From an uncultured Tenacibaculum sp. (GTDB taxonomy: Bacteria; Bacteroidota; Bacteroidia; Flavobacteriales; Flavobacteriaceae): 64,000 nucleotides of DNA. Location: positions 32,822 to 96,821 of the forward strand of contig CANNGJ010000011.1 of the NCBI GenBank assembly GCA_947504185.1. Reading direction: 5' to 3'. How positions within the stretch are numbered: the first letter of the stretch is position 1; each line of letters begins with the position of its first letter. The position numbers and the translations under genes are program-made. The notes under the pieces are model-generated. The model was not told where the DNA came from. It did no database searches and was given only the letters and a program-made list of their open reading frames with translations. Shown piece by piece: positions 26,843 through 35,305 of the stretch.

Positions 26843-28402
26843 TTAATGACTTGTTGGCTCTGTTAATTTAGACATTACTTTATCTAAGCTAAAGCTAGCA
26901 GCCTTTTGTCTTGGTGGGTATTCTTTAAAAGTGCCTAAAAAACCGCCAACATATTTTTGTGCAGGAACCAATAAATATATTCTATCTATCAACCAATCAT
27001 AATAGGTATTAGAAGTAATTTGTGCTCTTTCATAAGGGTCTCTTCTTAAGTTAAAGATTAATGGAACCCTTAAAGGCGTAAAAGGATTAGCCCATGCTTC
27101 AAGTGTTTGGGCAATTCTTTGCTCTAAAAACACTAACTTCCAATCTCCATATCGTAAAGCCGACAAATCTCCATCATCTGTAAAATAGAATATTTCATTA
27201 CGTGGACTTGCCACATTTTGCGGATCTGCTAAATGAGCAGAGATATCATACCCATCTAAATGTATTTTATAATTTCTACCTAATGATTTAGATTTATATC
27301 CATCTAACAAATCTTCTTTAATATCTTTTTTACCAGCTGCGGCTAAAAAAGTAGGTAACATATCCATGTGATGAACAATGCCATTACTAACAGAACCAGG
27401 TTTAATTTTACCTGGCCATTTCATAATTGCCGGTACTCTCCAACCACCTTCCCAATTGGTGTTTTTCTCTCCTCTAAATGGGGTTGCAGCAGCATCTGGC
27501 CATGTATTATAATGAGGTCCATTGTCTGTAGAATAATGTACTATAGTGTTATCTGCTATACCAAGTTCATCTAATAAATCAAGGAATTTTCCAATATGCA
27601 TATCATGTTCTACCATACCATCTCCATATTCATCTTGACCAGAAATACCTCTAAGTTCCTTTTTTACATGTGTTCTAAAATGCATTCTTGTTCCACTCCA
27701 CCAAACAAAAAATGGTTTATCAGCTTTTACAGCATCTCTAATAAATCTCATAGCCTCTTTAGATGTTTCATCATCTACTGTTTCCATTCTTTTTTTGGTT
27801 AATGGTCCTGTATCTTTAATAGAGCCTTTTGCATAAGAATGAATGACTCCTCTAGGTCCAAATGTTTCTTTAAAAGTTCGTCCATCCGGCATAATAAAAT
27901 CTGCTGGATAGTCTTCATTTTCAGGCTCTTCTTCGGCATTAAGGTGGTAAAGATTTCCAAAAAATTCATCAAAACCATGATTGGTTGGCAAATGATTGTC
28001 TCGATCACCAAGATGATTTTTACCAAATTGTCCTGTTATGTAACCTTGATCTTTGATTAAACCTGCAATAGTAGGATCTGCTTCGTTCATTCCCTCTTTT
28101 GCGCCTGGCAATCCAACCTTAGAAAGCCCAGTTCTAAATACGCTTTGCCCCATAATAAATGAGGATCTACCTGCTGTACATGATTGTTCACCATAATAAT
28201 CGGTAAAAATCATCCCTTCTTTTGCAATACGGTCTATATTAGGCGTATGATATCCCATCATACCTTGTGTATAAGCACTAATGTTAGAGCGACCAATATC
28301 ATCGCCCCAAATGACAAGAATGTTTGGTTTTTGGTCTTTTTGCGCGCTTGCTGTCATTAAAAACAACATCAAACAACACATTGTCAGAATTTTTGTTCTC
28401 AT
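26843..28402 (-). CDS. Arylsulfatase (type I, CTAGR active site)
   Basis: A 519-aa exported sulfatase with signal peptide (about 1-20). The formylglycine site is CTAGR at 75-79 (Cys75). The metal-binding motif is IWGDDIGRSN (about 31-40), and a second is STDNGPHYNTWPDA (about 290). It hydrolyses sulfate esters in the periplasm; the natural substrate is unclear (phospholipid- or glycan-linked sulfate is possible). An FGE that would mature it is encoded in the same operon. Confidence 0.93.
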   Translation of the reverse strand: MRTKILTMCCLMLFLMTASAQKDQKPNILVIWGDDIGRSNISAYTQGMMGYHTPNIDRIAKEGMIFTDYYGEQSCTAGRSSFIMGQSVFRTGLSKVGLPGAKEGMNEADPTIAGLIKDQGYITGQFGKNHLGDRDNHLPTNHGFDEFFGNLYHLNAEEEPENEDYPADFIMPDGRTFKETFGPRGVIHSYAKGSIKDTGPLTKKRMETVDDETSKEAMRFIRDAVKADKPFFVWWSGTRMHFRTHVKKELRGISGQDEYGDGMVEHDMHIGKFLDLLDELGIADNTIVHYSTDNGPHYNTWPDAAATPFRGEKNTNWEGGWRVPAIMKWPGKIKPGSVSNGIVHHMDMLPTFLAAAGKKDIKEDLLDGYKSKSLGRNYKIHLDGYDISAHLADPQNVASPRNEIFYFTDDGDLSALRYGDWKLVFLEQRIAQTLEAWANPFTPLRVPLIFNLRRDPYERAQITSNTYYDWLIDRIYLLVPAQKYVGGFLGTFKEYPPRQKAASFSLDKVMSKLTEPTSH

Positions 28403-28448
28403 AAATTATGGTTTAATTGATTAATATTTAAGTTAAAATTGTTTCAAA

Positions 28449-29126
28449 TTATTTTTTCTTGATTTTCTTTTTGAAAGTTTCAAACCATTTTTTATAGGCT
28501 TTCTTTCGTGTTAAAGCATTTGTCTTTTGTTGTTCTTTTTTAACCCTTCTTTGTTCGTTTAGTTTATCTATCTTTTTCTGTATTCTTTCTTTTCTATCCT
28601 TACTTGCTGCAATGAGATTTTGTTTTGCATCTTCTATACTTTTATCAATATGATTGAGGTTCGTTTGTATAGCATTGTCCATTTCCTCTACGTCAATACG
28701 CTCAATTTTTGCTAGGCTTCCTATGGCAGAATCGATAGGGATTTTCCATTTTTCATAAACATGTGAAATAACCATAGAAGCTCCATTGGGCATTTTGCGT
28801 CCAAACTCATCCAAGATATCTTCTTGTGAACCATGGTTTATTAAATCTCCCGTTGTGCCCAACATAGCTCCATAAGCAGTTCCCAAAGCAAATCCCACAG
28901 GTCCTGCCAATAAACCTATAAGTCCACCAGACAGTGCCCCAACAGCCGTATATTTAAAAGTCATCCCTCTGTCATCCTTAAGGGTTACCTTGCCATTGGT
29001 ATCTTTTTCAAGTACATACGTTTCGGCCAATGAGATTTCCCCTTCGCTATTTAATGTTCTTAATTGTTCTATTACCGAATAGGCTTCTGACTGGCTTTTT
29101 ACCAAAAACTTGATTACTCTCTCCAT
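28449..29126 (-). CDS. DUF1269 protein (copy 2), operon leader
   Basis: 225 aa, closely similar over its whole length to the copy at 16880-17560: same N-terminus (MERVIKFLVKSQSEAYSVIEQL), Gly-rich hydrophobic middle, MPNGASMVISHVYE motif and basic coiled-coil tail ending LTRKKAYKKWFETFKKK. It begins the sulfatase operon 46 bp upstream and is preceded by stress palindrome site 4. Two copies leading two operons suggest a conserved role in membrane stress. Confidence 0.85.
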   Translation of the reverse strand: MERVIKFLVKSQSEAYSVIEQLRTLNSEGEISLAETYVLEKDTNGKVTLKDDRGMTFKYTAVGALSGGLIGLLAGPVGFALGTAYGAMLGTTGDLINHGSQEDILDEFGRKMPNGASMVISHVYEKWKIPIDSAIGSLAKIERIDVEEMDNAIQTNLNHIDKSIEDAKQNLIAASKDRKERIQKKIDKLNEQRRVKKEQQKTNALTRKKAYKKWFETFKKKIKKK

Positions 29127-29206
29127 TTATATTTGTCGTAGTGAATTTTAATACTACCTGAAAAATCTGTTTTAAAACATAAAAGTAATTTTAAGAAAAC
29201 CAGATG

Positions 29207-29226
29207 TTATTGAACTAATTCAAGAA
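29207..29226. promoter_or_regulatory. Stress-regulon palindrome, site 4 (DUF1269 copy 2 operon)
   Basis: TTATTGAACTAATTCAAGAA, two mismatched pairs in the 20-bp palindrome, 81 bp upstream of the DUF1269 start. It lies inside the 3' end of the transposase-fragment ORF. Confidence 0.65.
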
Positions 29227-29394
29227 AATAAGTTTGGTTAGAATTAGACTCGTCAATATCTATTGGTAAAAAAAATGATATCTCTTGTTGCCCTTTATTT
29301 AAAATGATAACCGCATGGAAAATACATTTTTCAAGGATCTTTAGCATGACATTCAGCTTTTTATTAAAGGAAAGTATTAGATATATATTTAGAA

Positions 29395-29641
29395 GTAATT
29401 TAAATTTTTTCGTTTTTTTGCTGAATTCTTTAAGAGCTATCACGAAGAAAACTAGATAGTTGAACCCTTTCCCGCTTTCCGTTGCGGTATTGAACAGGTT
29501 GAGTAGAAAACGATAGCTGTCCATCCAAGCGTTTGTGCGTTCTATGACATACCCTTCATCATAAAAGTCTTGGGCAAAGTACTCATCCCTATCGGTATTT
29601 CCGTTCCTTTTATTGAAACATGTTGTCCTTGAGGGCATCAA
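29395..29641 (-). pseudogene. C-terminal fragment of a DDE transposase (IS5/IS4 type)
   Basis: The translated stretch DRDEYFAQDFYDEGYVIERTNAWMDSYRFLL followed by GFNYLVFFVIALKEFSKK looks like the end of IS5/IS4-type transposases, including the catalytic-Glu region (ERT). The N-terminal three quarters are missing and the ORF continues past the normal end. An insertion-sequence remnant between the sulfatase operon and lrp. Confidence 0.65.
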
Positions 29642-29681
29642 GGAACCTTATCCAACAATGCTTCTATGCAAAAGAGCTAGC

Positions 29682-30143
29682 CTAAATACTTATCTTTGTT
29701 TTGTTTTTGGTTTGTTTTATTACAAAAGAACTTTGAATATTAGAAATTATATCTAATTGAGAAATTTTGTTTACGATAAAATCTTGATAATCTTTCATAT
29801 CATTTAGAACTATTTTTAAAAAAAAGTCATAGGAACCAGCTATAAAGGAAACCTCTACAATTTCGTCAATTGTTTGAGTATAACTTTCAAACTTTTTAAA
29901 AAATTTATCTTGATGCTTAACCAAAGTTATTTGGCAATATACTATTAAATTTTTGCCTAGAACTTCAGGTTTTACAATAGCCACGTATTTTTCGATAGCA
30001 TTATTTGTTTCTAGACGTTTAATGCGTTCATGAGTAGGTGTTATAGAAAGATTTACTTTAGCTGCCAATTGTTTAATTGATTGTTTGCTATCCGTTTGTA
30101 ATTCGTCTATTAATTTTAAATCTATGGTGTCAAATTGATACAT
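29682..30143 (-). CDS. Lrp/AsnC-family transcriptional regulator
   Basis: 153 aa. The N-terminal winged HTH (LIDELQTDSKQSIKQLAAKVNLSITPTHERIKRLE, about 11-48) is followed by a RAM/ACT-like effector domain (about 65-150). Such regulators respond to amino acids. It is divergent from the histidine decarboxylase gene across 174 bp that contain two AT-rich palindromes. Histidine or histamine is therefore a reasonable effector, but that is inference. Confidence 0.9.
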   Translation of the reverse strand: MYQFDTIDLKLIDELQTDSKQSIKQLAAKVNLSITPTHERIKRLETNNAIEKYVAIVKPEVLGKNLIVYCQITLVKHQDKFFKKFESYTQTIDEIVEVSFIAGSYDFFLKIVLNDMKDYQDFIVNKISQLDIISNIQSSFVIKQTKNKTKISI

Positions 30144-30180
30144 AACTTAACTGGCTTAATTAAAAAACAGTATTTTTTTC

Positions 30181-30200
30181 TAATAATATTAAAATTATTA
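30181..30200. promoter_or_regulatory. AT-rich palindrome near the lrp start
   Basis: TAATAATATTAAAATTATTA, nearly perfect, 38 bp upstream of the lrp start. A plausible autoregulatory Lrp site. Confidence 0.4.
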
Positions 30201-30266
30201 TTATGTTTTAATACTTTTTTCTGTTGTAATCAAAAATATAGAAAAATTTTGTCTTTTCAATATATT

Positions 30267-30292
30267 ATTAAAAGAATATTATTCTTTTTAAT
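30267..30292. promoter_or_regulatory. Putative Lrp operator in the hdc promoter
   Basis: Imperfect inverted repeat ATTAAAAGAAT / ATTCTTTTTAAT, just upstream of TAGTTTTG (30292-30299), which could be the -7 box of hdc. Its position suits regulation by the divergent Lrp protein. Confidence 0.45.
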
Positions 30293-30317
30293 AGTTTTGC
30301 GCTAGAATTTTATTGCA

Positions 30318-31439
30318 ATGAAAAAAATTAAAGAAATACATAATAGAATAAACCAGTTATCTAAAAATTTTTTGGGTTATCCACTTGCTAAAGACTTTGA
30401 TTATAGAAGTTTTGCACCTTTTTTAAATTTGTGTGTAAACAATGTAGGTGATCCTGAATCTTCATCTACTTTAGGCATAGATACAAAAGATATTGAACAA
30501 GAGGTGATCTCTTTTTTTACAGAACTTCTCTCAACTAATATTCAAGAATGTTGGGGATATGTTACCAATGGCGGTACAGAAGGTAATTTATACGGATTGT
30601 ATTTAGCGCGCGAGAGCTTTAATAATGCTATTGTATATTATAGTGAGTCAACACATTATAGCGTGAAAAAGAACCTTCATTTGTTAGGCTTAAGTAGCAT
30701 TGTAGTTAAAAGTCAAGACAACGGAGAATTAAATTATGATGACCTTAAAAGCCTTTTAGCCTTGCATAGAGATAAACCTGCGATTTTCTTTTTAAATATT
30801 GGCACCACAATGACAGAGGCTGTGGATGATCTTGATAAAATAAAAGAAATCATACATATATATGCTATTAAAGATTATTATATACACTGCGACGCTGCCT
30901 TTTTGGGTTGTATAGCTCCTTTTGTCGAGCCAAAGCCAAAATTTGATTTTTCTGAAGGAATTGATAGTGTATCCATTTCTGGCCATAAATTTATAGGAGG
31001 TCCAATACCTTGCGGTATTGTTTTAGCCAGAAGAAAGCATAGAAATCGTATTGTAAATTCTGTTTCTTACATAGATGCATTAGATACAACTATTACAGGT
31101 TCTAGAAATGGTTTAACACCATTGTTTTTATTAGATTTTATTGAAAAACATGGTAAAGAAGGCTTAAAAAAGCGCGCTAGAGCATCACAGAAACTCGCAG
31201 CTTATACCGAGAAACAGCTGAATAAATTAGGGGTTAATGCTTGGCGTAATAATGATGCACTTACGGTTGTTTTTGATAAACCTTCAAAAAAGTTGTGTAA
31301 AAAATACCAATTAGCTTCGCAAGATAATATTGCTCATATTATTTGCGTGCCTGGGATAGAGCAATGGCAAATAGATAATTTTATTAATGATTACAGAATA
31401 GAATTAGACGTTGTTGAATTAGAAGAGGCATCCGTTTAA
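30318..31439 (+). CDS. hdc: PLP-dependent histidine decarboxylase
   Basis: A 373-aa PLP enzyme close to the Gram-negative histidine decarboxylase type (about 378 aa). Shared landmarks: ECWGYVTNGGTEGN, YYSESTHYSVKK, YYIHCDAAFLGCIAPFV, the PLP lysine K224 in SGHKFIGGPIPCGIV, TITGSRNG and GVNAWRNNDALTVVF. It would convert histidine to histamine. Serine decarboxylases are close relatives, so substrate is not proved. No histidine/histamine antiporter is next to it. Confidence 0.85.
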   Translation: MKKIKEIHNRINQLSKNFLGYPLAKDFDYRSFAPFLNLCVNNVGDPESSSTLGIDTKDIEQEVISFFTELLSTNIQECWGYVTNGGTEGNLYGLYLARESFNNAIVYYSESTHYSVKKNLHLLGLSSIVVKSQDNGELNYDDLKSLLALHRDKPAIFFLNIGTTMTEAVDDLDKIKEIIHIYAIKDYYIHCDAAFLGCIAPFVEPKPKFDFSEGIDSVSISGHKFIGGPIPCGIVLARRKHRNRIVNSVSYIDALDTTITGSRNGLTPLFLLDFIEKHGKEGLKKRARASQKLAAYTEKQLNKLGVNAWRNNDALTVVFDKPSKKLCKKYQLASQDNIAHIICVPGIEQWQIDNFINDYRIELDVVELEEASV

Positions 31440-31530
31440 GATTAGGTTACCAACTAAATAATGAGAGACTTAATATTAAAATAAGAATAATTTTATTTGT
31501 GTTATTAATTATAACTACAACTTTTTCAGA

Positions 31531-31593
31531 ATGATAAACATAACAATTAATACTATTATTATAACTATTACCCGAATTAATATTCAGAGGTAG
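31531..31593 (+). CDS. Ile/Thr-rich leader peptide of ilvN attenuator
   Basis: A 20-codon ORF encoding MINITINTIIITITRINIQR: nine Ile and four Thr. Too short for the ORF track. Followed 29 bases later by an intrinsic terminator and then ilvN. The composition recalls thr/ilv leader peptides, where ribosome stalling at scarce amino acids prevents termination. Confidence 0.82.
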   Translation: MINITINTIIITITRINIQR

Positions 31594-31653
31594 GTATGGT
31601 ATTGATACAACTTATAAAAAGAAGACCATCCTTAAAAAAGATGGTTTTTTTTA
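31592..31653 (+). promoter_or_regulatory. Transcription attenuator (antiterminator and terminator) of ilvN
   Basis: The terminator stem ACCATC (31625-31630) / GATGGT (31640-31645) is followed by a T-run. The segment AGGTATGGT (31592-31600), which begins at the leader stop codon, can instead pair with ACCATCCT (31625-31632) and so block the terminator. A ribosome that reaches the leader stop would cover this segment and allow termination; stalling at the Ile/Thr codons would leave it free. Confidence 0.8.
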
Positions 31654-31717
31654 TGGTGAAAAATAATAAATATGTCCAATTATTGGTGGATTAATCTTTA
31701 TCTAAATAAAGTTAAAT

Positions 31718-32239
31718 ATGAATAAACTTAAAACATACACCGTATCTATTTATACAGAAAATACAATAGGTTTACTTAATCGCATTTCTGGTATTTTTCA
31801 ACGAAGACATATTAATATACTAAGTATTAATTCTTCTATTTCAGAAATTGAAAACGTTTTCAAATGGGCTATTGTCGTTAATATCACAGAAGAACAAATT
31901 AAAAAAGTTATTACGCAAATAGAAAAGCAGATAGAAGTTATTAAAGCGTATTACCATACCGATGATGAAATTTTGTATCAAGAATCTGCAATGTTTAAAA
32001 TAAAATCAGAACTGCTATTTGATAATAAAGAAGTACAAAAAAAAATAAAAGATAGTAATGTGCGAATTATTGAGGTAAACAAAAAATATTGCGTTTTAGA
32101 GAAATCGGGTGACTCAAAAGAAGTAACTGATTTATATGACTTTTTAAACCCATACGGAATACTTCAGTTCGTTCGTTCAGGCAGAATAGTTATTTCAAGA
32201 GAACCTATGAATATATCTATATTATTAGAAAAATCGTAG
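31718..32239 (+). CDS. ilvN: Acetolactate synthase small (regulatory) subunit
   Basis: 173 aa with N-terminal ACT domain (YTVSIYTENTIGLLNRISGIFQRRHINILSIN, about 7-40). The typical end PYGILQFVRSGRIVISREPMNISILL is also present. It is the regulatory subunit of acetohydroxyacid synthase in valine/isoleucine/leucine synthesis, making the enzyme sensitive to feedback. The ilvB, ilvC and ilvD genes that usually flank it are absent here, so this is an orphan, probably extra, copy with its own attenuator. Some core ACT residues differ (e.g. the FKWAIVVNI stretch). Confidence 0.85.
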   Translation: MNKLKTYTVSIYTENTIGLLNRISGIFQRRHINILSINSSISEIENVFKWAIVVNITEEQIKKVITQIEKQIEVIKAYYHTDDEILYQESAMFKIKSELLFDNKEVQKKIKDSNVRIIEVNKKYCVLEKSGDSKEVTDLYDFLNPYGILQFVRSGRIVISREPMNISILLEKS

Positions 32240-32252
32240 TTAACTTCAATAT

Positions 32253-32561
32253 TTGTCTAAAAAAATAAAGCTAAATTCGAGAGAATGCTTGGTAAAAGGC
32301 AAAACCATGACAAGCTTTCCATCATGGAATGAAAAAAATATAATGAAGCAATCTAACTTTGGCAAATTATTGCCTTATGATATGGAAACCGAATTACTAA
32401 AAAGAGGTGCTAAACTGAAAGTCTATAACCACGAAAAGAAGATAAATTACGAAATCGTGGATTCTAAAAACAGATTGGTTACAGCATCCTTTTCGAATAG
32501 CGGAAGTTTTTTGGCAAAAGAATTTTTGAAATTAATTAATAGCTTGCATGAGACCAACTAA
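32253..32561 (+). pseudogene. Truncated C-terminal duplicate of DJ-1/PfpI-family gene
   Basis: From about residue 7 (LNSRECLVKGKTMTSFPSWN) to the end, the translation matches the C-terminal third of the full gene at 53381-54142 almost residue for residue. The N-terminal two thirds, including the nucleophile-elbow region, are missing. The start TTG is not convincing. Best read as a partial duplication left after rearrangement. The stop codon is within TAACGTGTTTGT, a 12-mer that also occurs at 54535. Confidence 0.85.
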
Positions 32562-32589
32562 CGTGTTTGTAAGACGCCTTTTTTATATT

Positions 32590-33627
32590 TCACTCCGATG
32601 TGCTATCATAGTATATTTCCACTATCGAGGTTGTTAACCCAGCTATCACAGGTCCGAGTATAAAACCGGAAAGTCCAAAAAGGGTAATGCCACCCAAAGT
32701 ACTTATTAAAACCATGAGGTCCGACATTTCTGTGTCGCTTCCCACTAAAACTGGGCGTAAAATATTATCTATATTGCTTACCACTAAAAAACCCCAGACG
32801 AGTACGCCAATTCCAGCGGTAGTATTTCCTGTTAACATTAAATATATGCTCGCAGGCACGTAGATCATGGCACTCCCCACACTTGGAATCAATGATGCAA
32901 TGGCTGCCAAGGTTCCCCAGAACAAAGGGTCTCCGATACCTGCAACCCAAAATGCCAATCCAACCAAAGCTCCTTGAACCATACCTATGAGTAAGGCACC
33001 CTTTATGGTAGCTCTTGAAATGGAAATTATCTTTTTTATCAAATCTTGAGTTTGCTGTTTTGTAAACGGGGTGTATTTGAGTACCATTTTATTTAACATC
33101 TCTTTTTCAGACAAAAAATAATACAAGGCGTATAACATAGTGAACAGGTTAATGAAGAACACCAAAGTACCTTGTGCAAAACTGCTTAATCCTTCTACAA
33201 ATACATTGCCTAATAAACTTGTCAGCTCTCCTATTTTGGTATAGATTTCTGTTTTGTAGGGCTCTAATTGCCCTTTAAACGGAAACCACTCCGGAAGTGA
33301 TTGGTTGAGTGCATCTGTATTTGACATTTGGTTTTCCAGCAATACAGGAAGGCTCTGAGAAACAGAAACTGCCTGTTTGTATACAAGAATGATTAAAAAA
33401 ATGGAAGGGATTATAATGGTCAACAAAAAGAGTATCGTTGTTATTACGGCAGATAATATTCTTTTTCCTTTCAGTTTTTTTAACAGTTTACCATAAAACG
33501 GCTGAAGCATGCCTGCCACCAAAGCTGCTATAACTACAGGTATAATATAATCTTTTACGACAATTAAAAAGAGTATGCCAATTACAATGAGCAGTAGGGT
33601 TGCCAATACATTATTTCTTTTGGTCAT
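32590..33627 (-). CDS. AI-2E-family transporter (membrane permease)
   Basis: A 345-aa inner-membrane protein of the AI-2E/PerM family: eight hydrophobic segments, with the typical central GALLIGMVQGALVGLAFWVAGIGDPLFWGTLAAIASLIPSVGS (about 205-250) and a C-terminal GGITLFGLSGFILGPVIAGL. Family members have been linked to AI-2 export or Na+/H+ antiport, so substrate is open. Last gene of the minus-strand run that begins with the coiled-coil/HdeD genes. Confidence 0.9.
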   Translation of the reverse strand: MTKRNNVLATLLLIVIGILFLIVVKDYIIPVVIAALVAGMLQPFYGKLLKKLKGKRILSAVITTILFLLTIIIPSIFLIILVYKQAVSVSQSLPVLLENQMSNTDALNQSLPEWFPFKGQLEPYKTEIYTKIGELTSLLGNVFVEGLSSFAQGTLVFFINLFTMLYALYYFLSEKEMLNKMVLKYTPFTKQQTQDLIKKIISISRATIKGALLIGMVQGALVGLAFWVAGIGDPLFWGTLAAIASLIPSVGSAMIYVPASIYLMLTGNTTAGIGVLVWGFLVVSNIDNILRPVLVGSDTEMSDLMVLISTLGGITLFGLSGFILGPVIAGLTTSIVEIYYDSTSE

Positions 33628-33666
33628 TGTTCTTTTTTGTTTTGAATTGCTTTACGATTATCCATT

Positions 33667-34356
33667 CTATTCCTTTTTGAAGAACATACTAATGGCAATA
33701 AATCCAAAAATGGCCCCTCCAATATGGGCGAAATGCGCAATATTGTCCCATTGAAAATTCTTAACCCCTAAAAACAGTTCAATGCCCATATAAACAGGGA
33801 TAAAATATTTTGCCTTTATAGGAATGGGTAAAAAAATGAGGCTTAATTCGGTATTGGGAAAAAAATAGGCAAAGGCAGCCAAAATACCCATAATGGCGCC
33901 TGAAGCCCCAACGATTGCGCCATTAATTTTTAGATTAATATCTGCTAGATAAGAATCTATATAATTTCTTCCGTTGGCAATTAGTTCGGCTCCTTCGTTT
34001 TGTATTTGGGCTATAATATCTGTTGGAACATCTGATAATTGAAACCAAATTACTGCCATGTGCAACAAAAAGGCTCCAAAAGCGGAGAAGAAATAGAGGA
34101 AGATATATTGATTTGAAGCCAGCTTTTTTTCAATAGCGCTTCCAAAAACAACGAGGGCATACATGTTAAACAATAAATGTGCCCATCCACCGTGCATAAA
34201 TATGTGTGTTACTATTTGAAAGGGTTTAAAAAACGTACTCTTAAAATAATAGAGCGCCAAAAGTTGGTTTAATGCGGGTATTATTAATGCCAAAGCAAAA
34301 AAGGCTATATTCAATATCAATAGGACCTTTGTAACTTTTGGTAAATTTATATTCAT
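33667..34356 (-). CDS. Rhomboid-family intramembrane serine protease
   Basis: A 229-aa polytopic protein. Catalytic Ser is in GASGAI (about 150) and His in HFAHIGGA (about 209). Also present are the HIFMHGGWAHLLFNMYALVVFG loop/helix (about 48-70) and an inserted loop of about 35 residues before the catalytic helix. It cleaves transmembrane substrates. Preceded directly by intercistronic repeat copy B, which separates it from the DUF2490 gene. Confidence 0.9.
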   Translation of the reverse strand: MNINLPKVTKVLLILNIAFFALALIIPALNQLLALYYFKSTFFKPFQIVTHIFMHGGWAHLLFNMYALVVFGSAIEKKLASNQYIFLYFFSAFGAFLLHMAVIWFQLSDVPTDIIAQIQNEGAELIANGRNYIDSYLADINLKINGAIVGASGAIMGILAAFAYFFPNTELSLIFLPIPIKAKYFIPVYMGIELFLGVKNFQWDNIAHFAHIGGAIFGFIAISMFFKKE

Positions 34357-34452
34357 CTATTTAAATTTTATCAAGAACCTATGGTTCAGTTATTTAACTT
34401 TTTCGGCGGGTAATGACCATTGCCTGCCAAATGCCCATTATGGGCTTTCATA
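34357..34452 (-). repeat. Intercistronic repeat, copy B (core GCCCATTATGGGC)
   Basis: About 96 bp ending right at the rhomboid start codon. Palindrome at 34433-34445. Closely similar to copies A, C and D in sequence and in orientation to the genes. Confidence 0.88.
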
Positions 34453-34525
34453 GGTGTTTATTAAAGTTTTTATTGGGATTGAAAGATTTGAGTTTAGTTG
34501 GTTATACGATTTTTGATCTCTCAGA

Positions 34526-35209
34526 TTATAGTGCATATTCCAATAAAAAGATATGGCCGTTACCTCCTTCGTGGTGAACTGCTTCATAAAACGATTCTAT
34601 TTTATAACCAAAGCCTATTTCGTGGTTATTTTTGAATTTATGAACGAATTTTAATCCAAACTCCCTTGAGTTTGGAAAACGCTCTCCGCTGGCTGGGTCT
34701 TTTAAGAAATACCATTCGGCAGAGGTTTTGAGTTTCCATTCGGTGTTCTTCTCTTCGTTTTCAGACAATAAAAAGTGAAGATCCATCCTGTATCTAAGTC
34801 TCCCGTAGTTTTCGTTTTTAGTGTCTTCGCCAGAAATAAAAAGGTTTCTCCATTCCGCTTTTGCCTTTTGATAGAACAAAATACGCTCAGAAATAGGTGT
34901 ATATAAGCCTATTCCTGCCCAAGGTCTTAGTTCATAAAGGTTATCAATCTCTTTATTAAAAGTGTAGCTATTGTATAAACCTCCTAGTAAATGCCAATTA
35001 TTGAGTTTTCTTATGGCAGTAAAACCAAGTCCTAAACGTCTCCAGCCTACTTCATCGTATATGTGTTTCCAGCTTGGGGTTATTCTTAACGTCCATTTTT
35101 CATTTTCAAACACATCAGCTCTAAATTCTAACTCATTAAAAAATTCGTCTTGCGCCCAAGATAGTTGGCATACCAACAGTAGTAACGCTGTAATTAAAAT
35201 TTTGTTCAT
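34526..35209 (-). CDS. DUF2490 outer-membrane protein
   Basis: 227 aa, signal peptide (about 1-19, ending LSWAQ). The beta-barrel pattern (WTLRITPSWKHIYDEVGWRRLGLGF, ELRPWAGIGLYTP, GRLRYRMDLHFLLS, HEIGFGYKIESFYE) fits DUF2490. Function unknown. Flanked on both sides by intercistronic repeats B and C. Confidence 0.85.
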   Translation of the reverse strand: MNKILITALLLLVCQLSWAQDEFFNELEFRADVFENEKWTLRITPSWKHIYDEVGWRRLGLGFTAIRKLNNWHLLGGLYNSYTFNKEIDNLYELRPWAGIGLYTPISERILFYQKAKAEWRNLFISGEDTKNENYGRLRYRMDLHFLLSENEEKNTEWKLKTSAEWYFLKDPASGERFPNSREFGLKFVHKFKNNHEIGFGYKIESFYEAVHHEGGNGHIFLLEYAL

Positions 35210-35303
35210 CTATTTTTTTTTACAAGACCCTATGGTTCAGTTATTTAATTATTTCAGTGGGTAATAACCATTGCCTGCCAAATGCCCATTATGGGCTTTC
35301 ATA
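35210..35303 (-). repeat. Intercistronic repeat, copy C (core GCCCATTATGGGC)
   Basis: Fills the 96-bp gap between the BamA-like gene and the DUF2490 gene almost entirely. Palindrome at 35284-35296. Confidence 0.88.
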
Positions 35304-35305
35304 TT

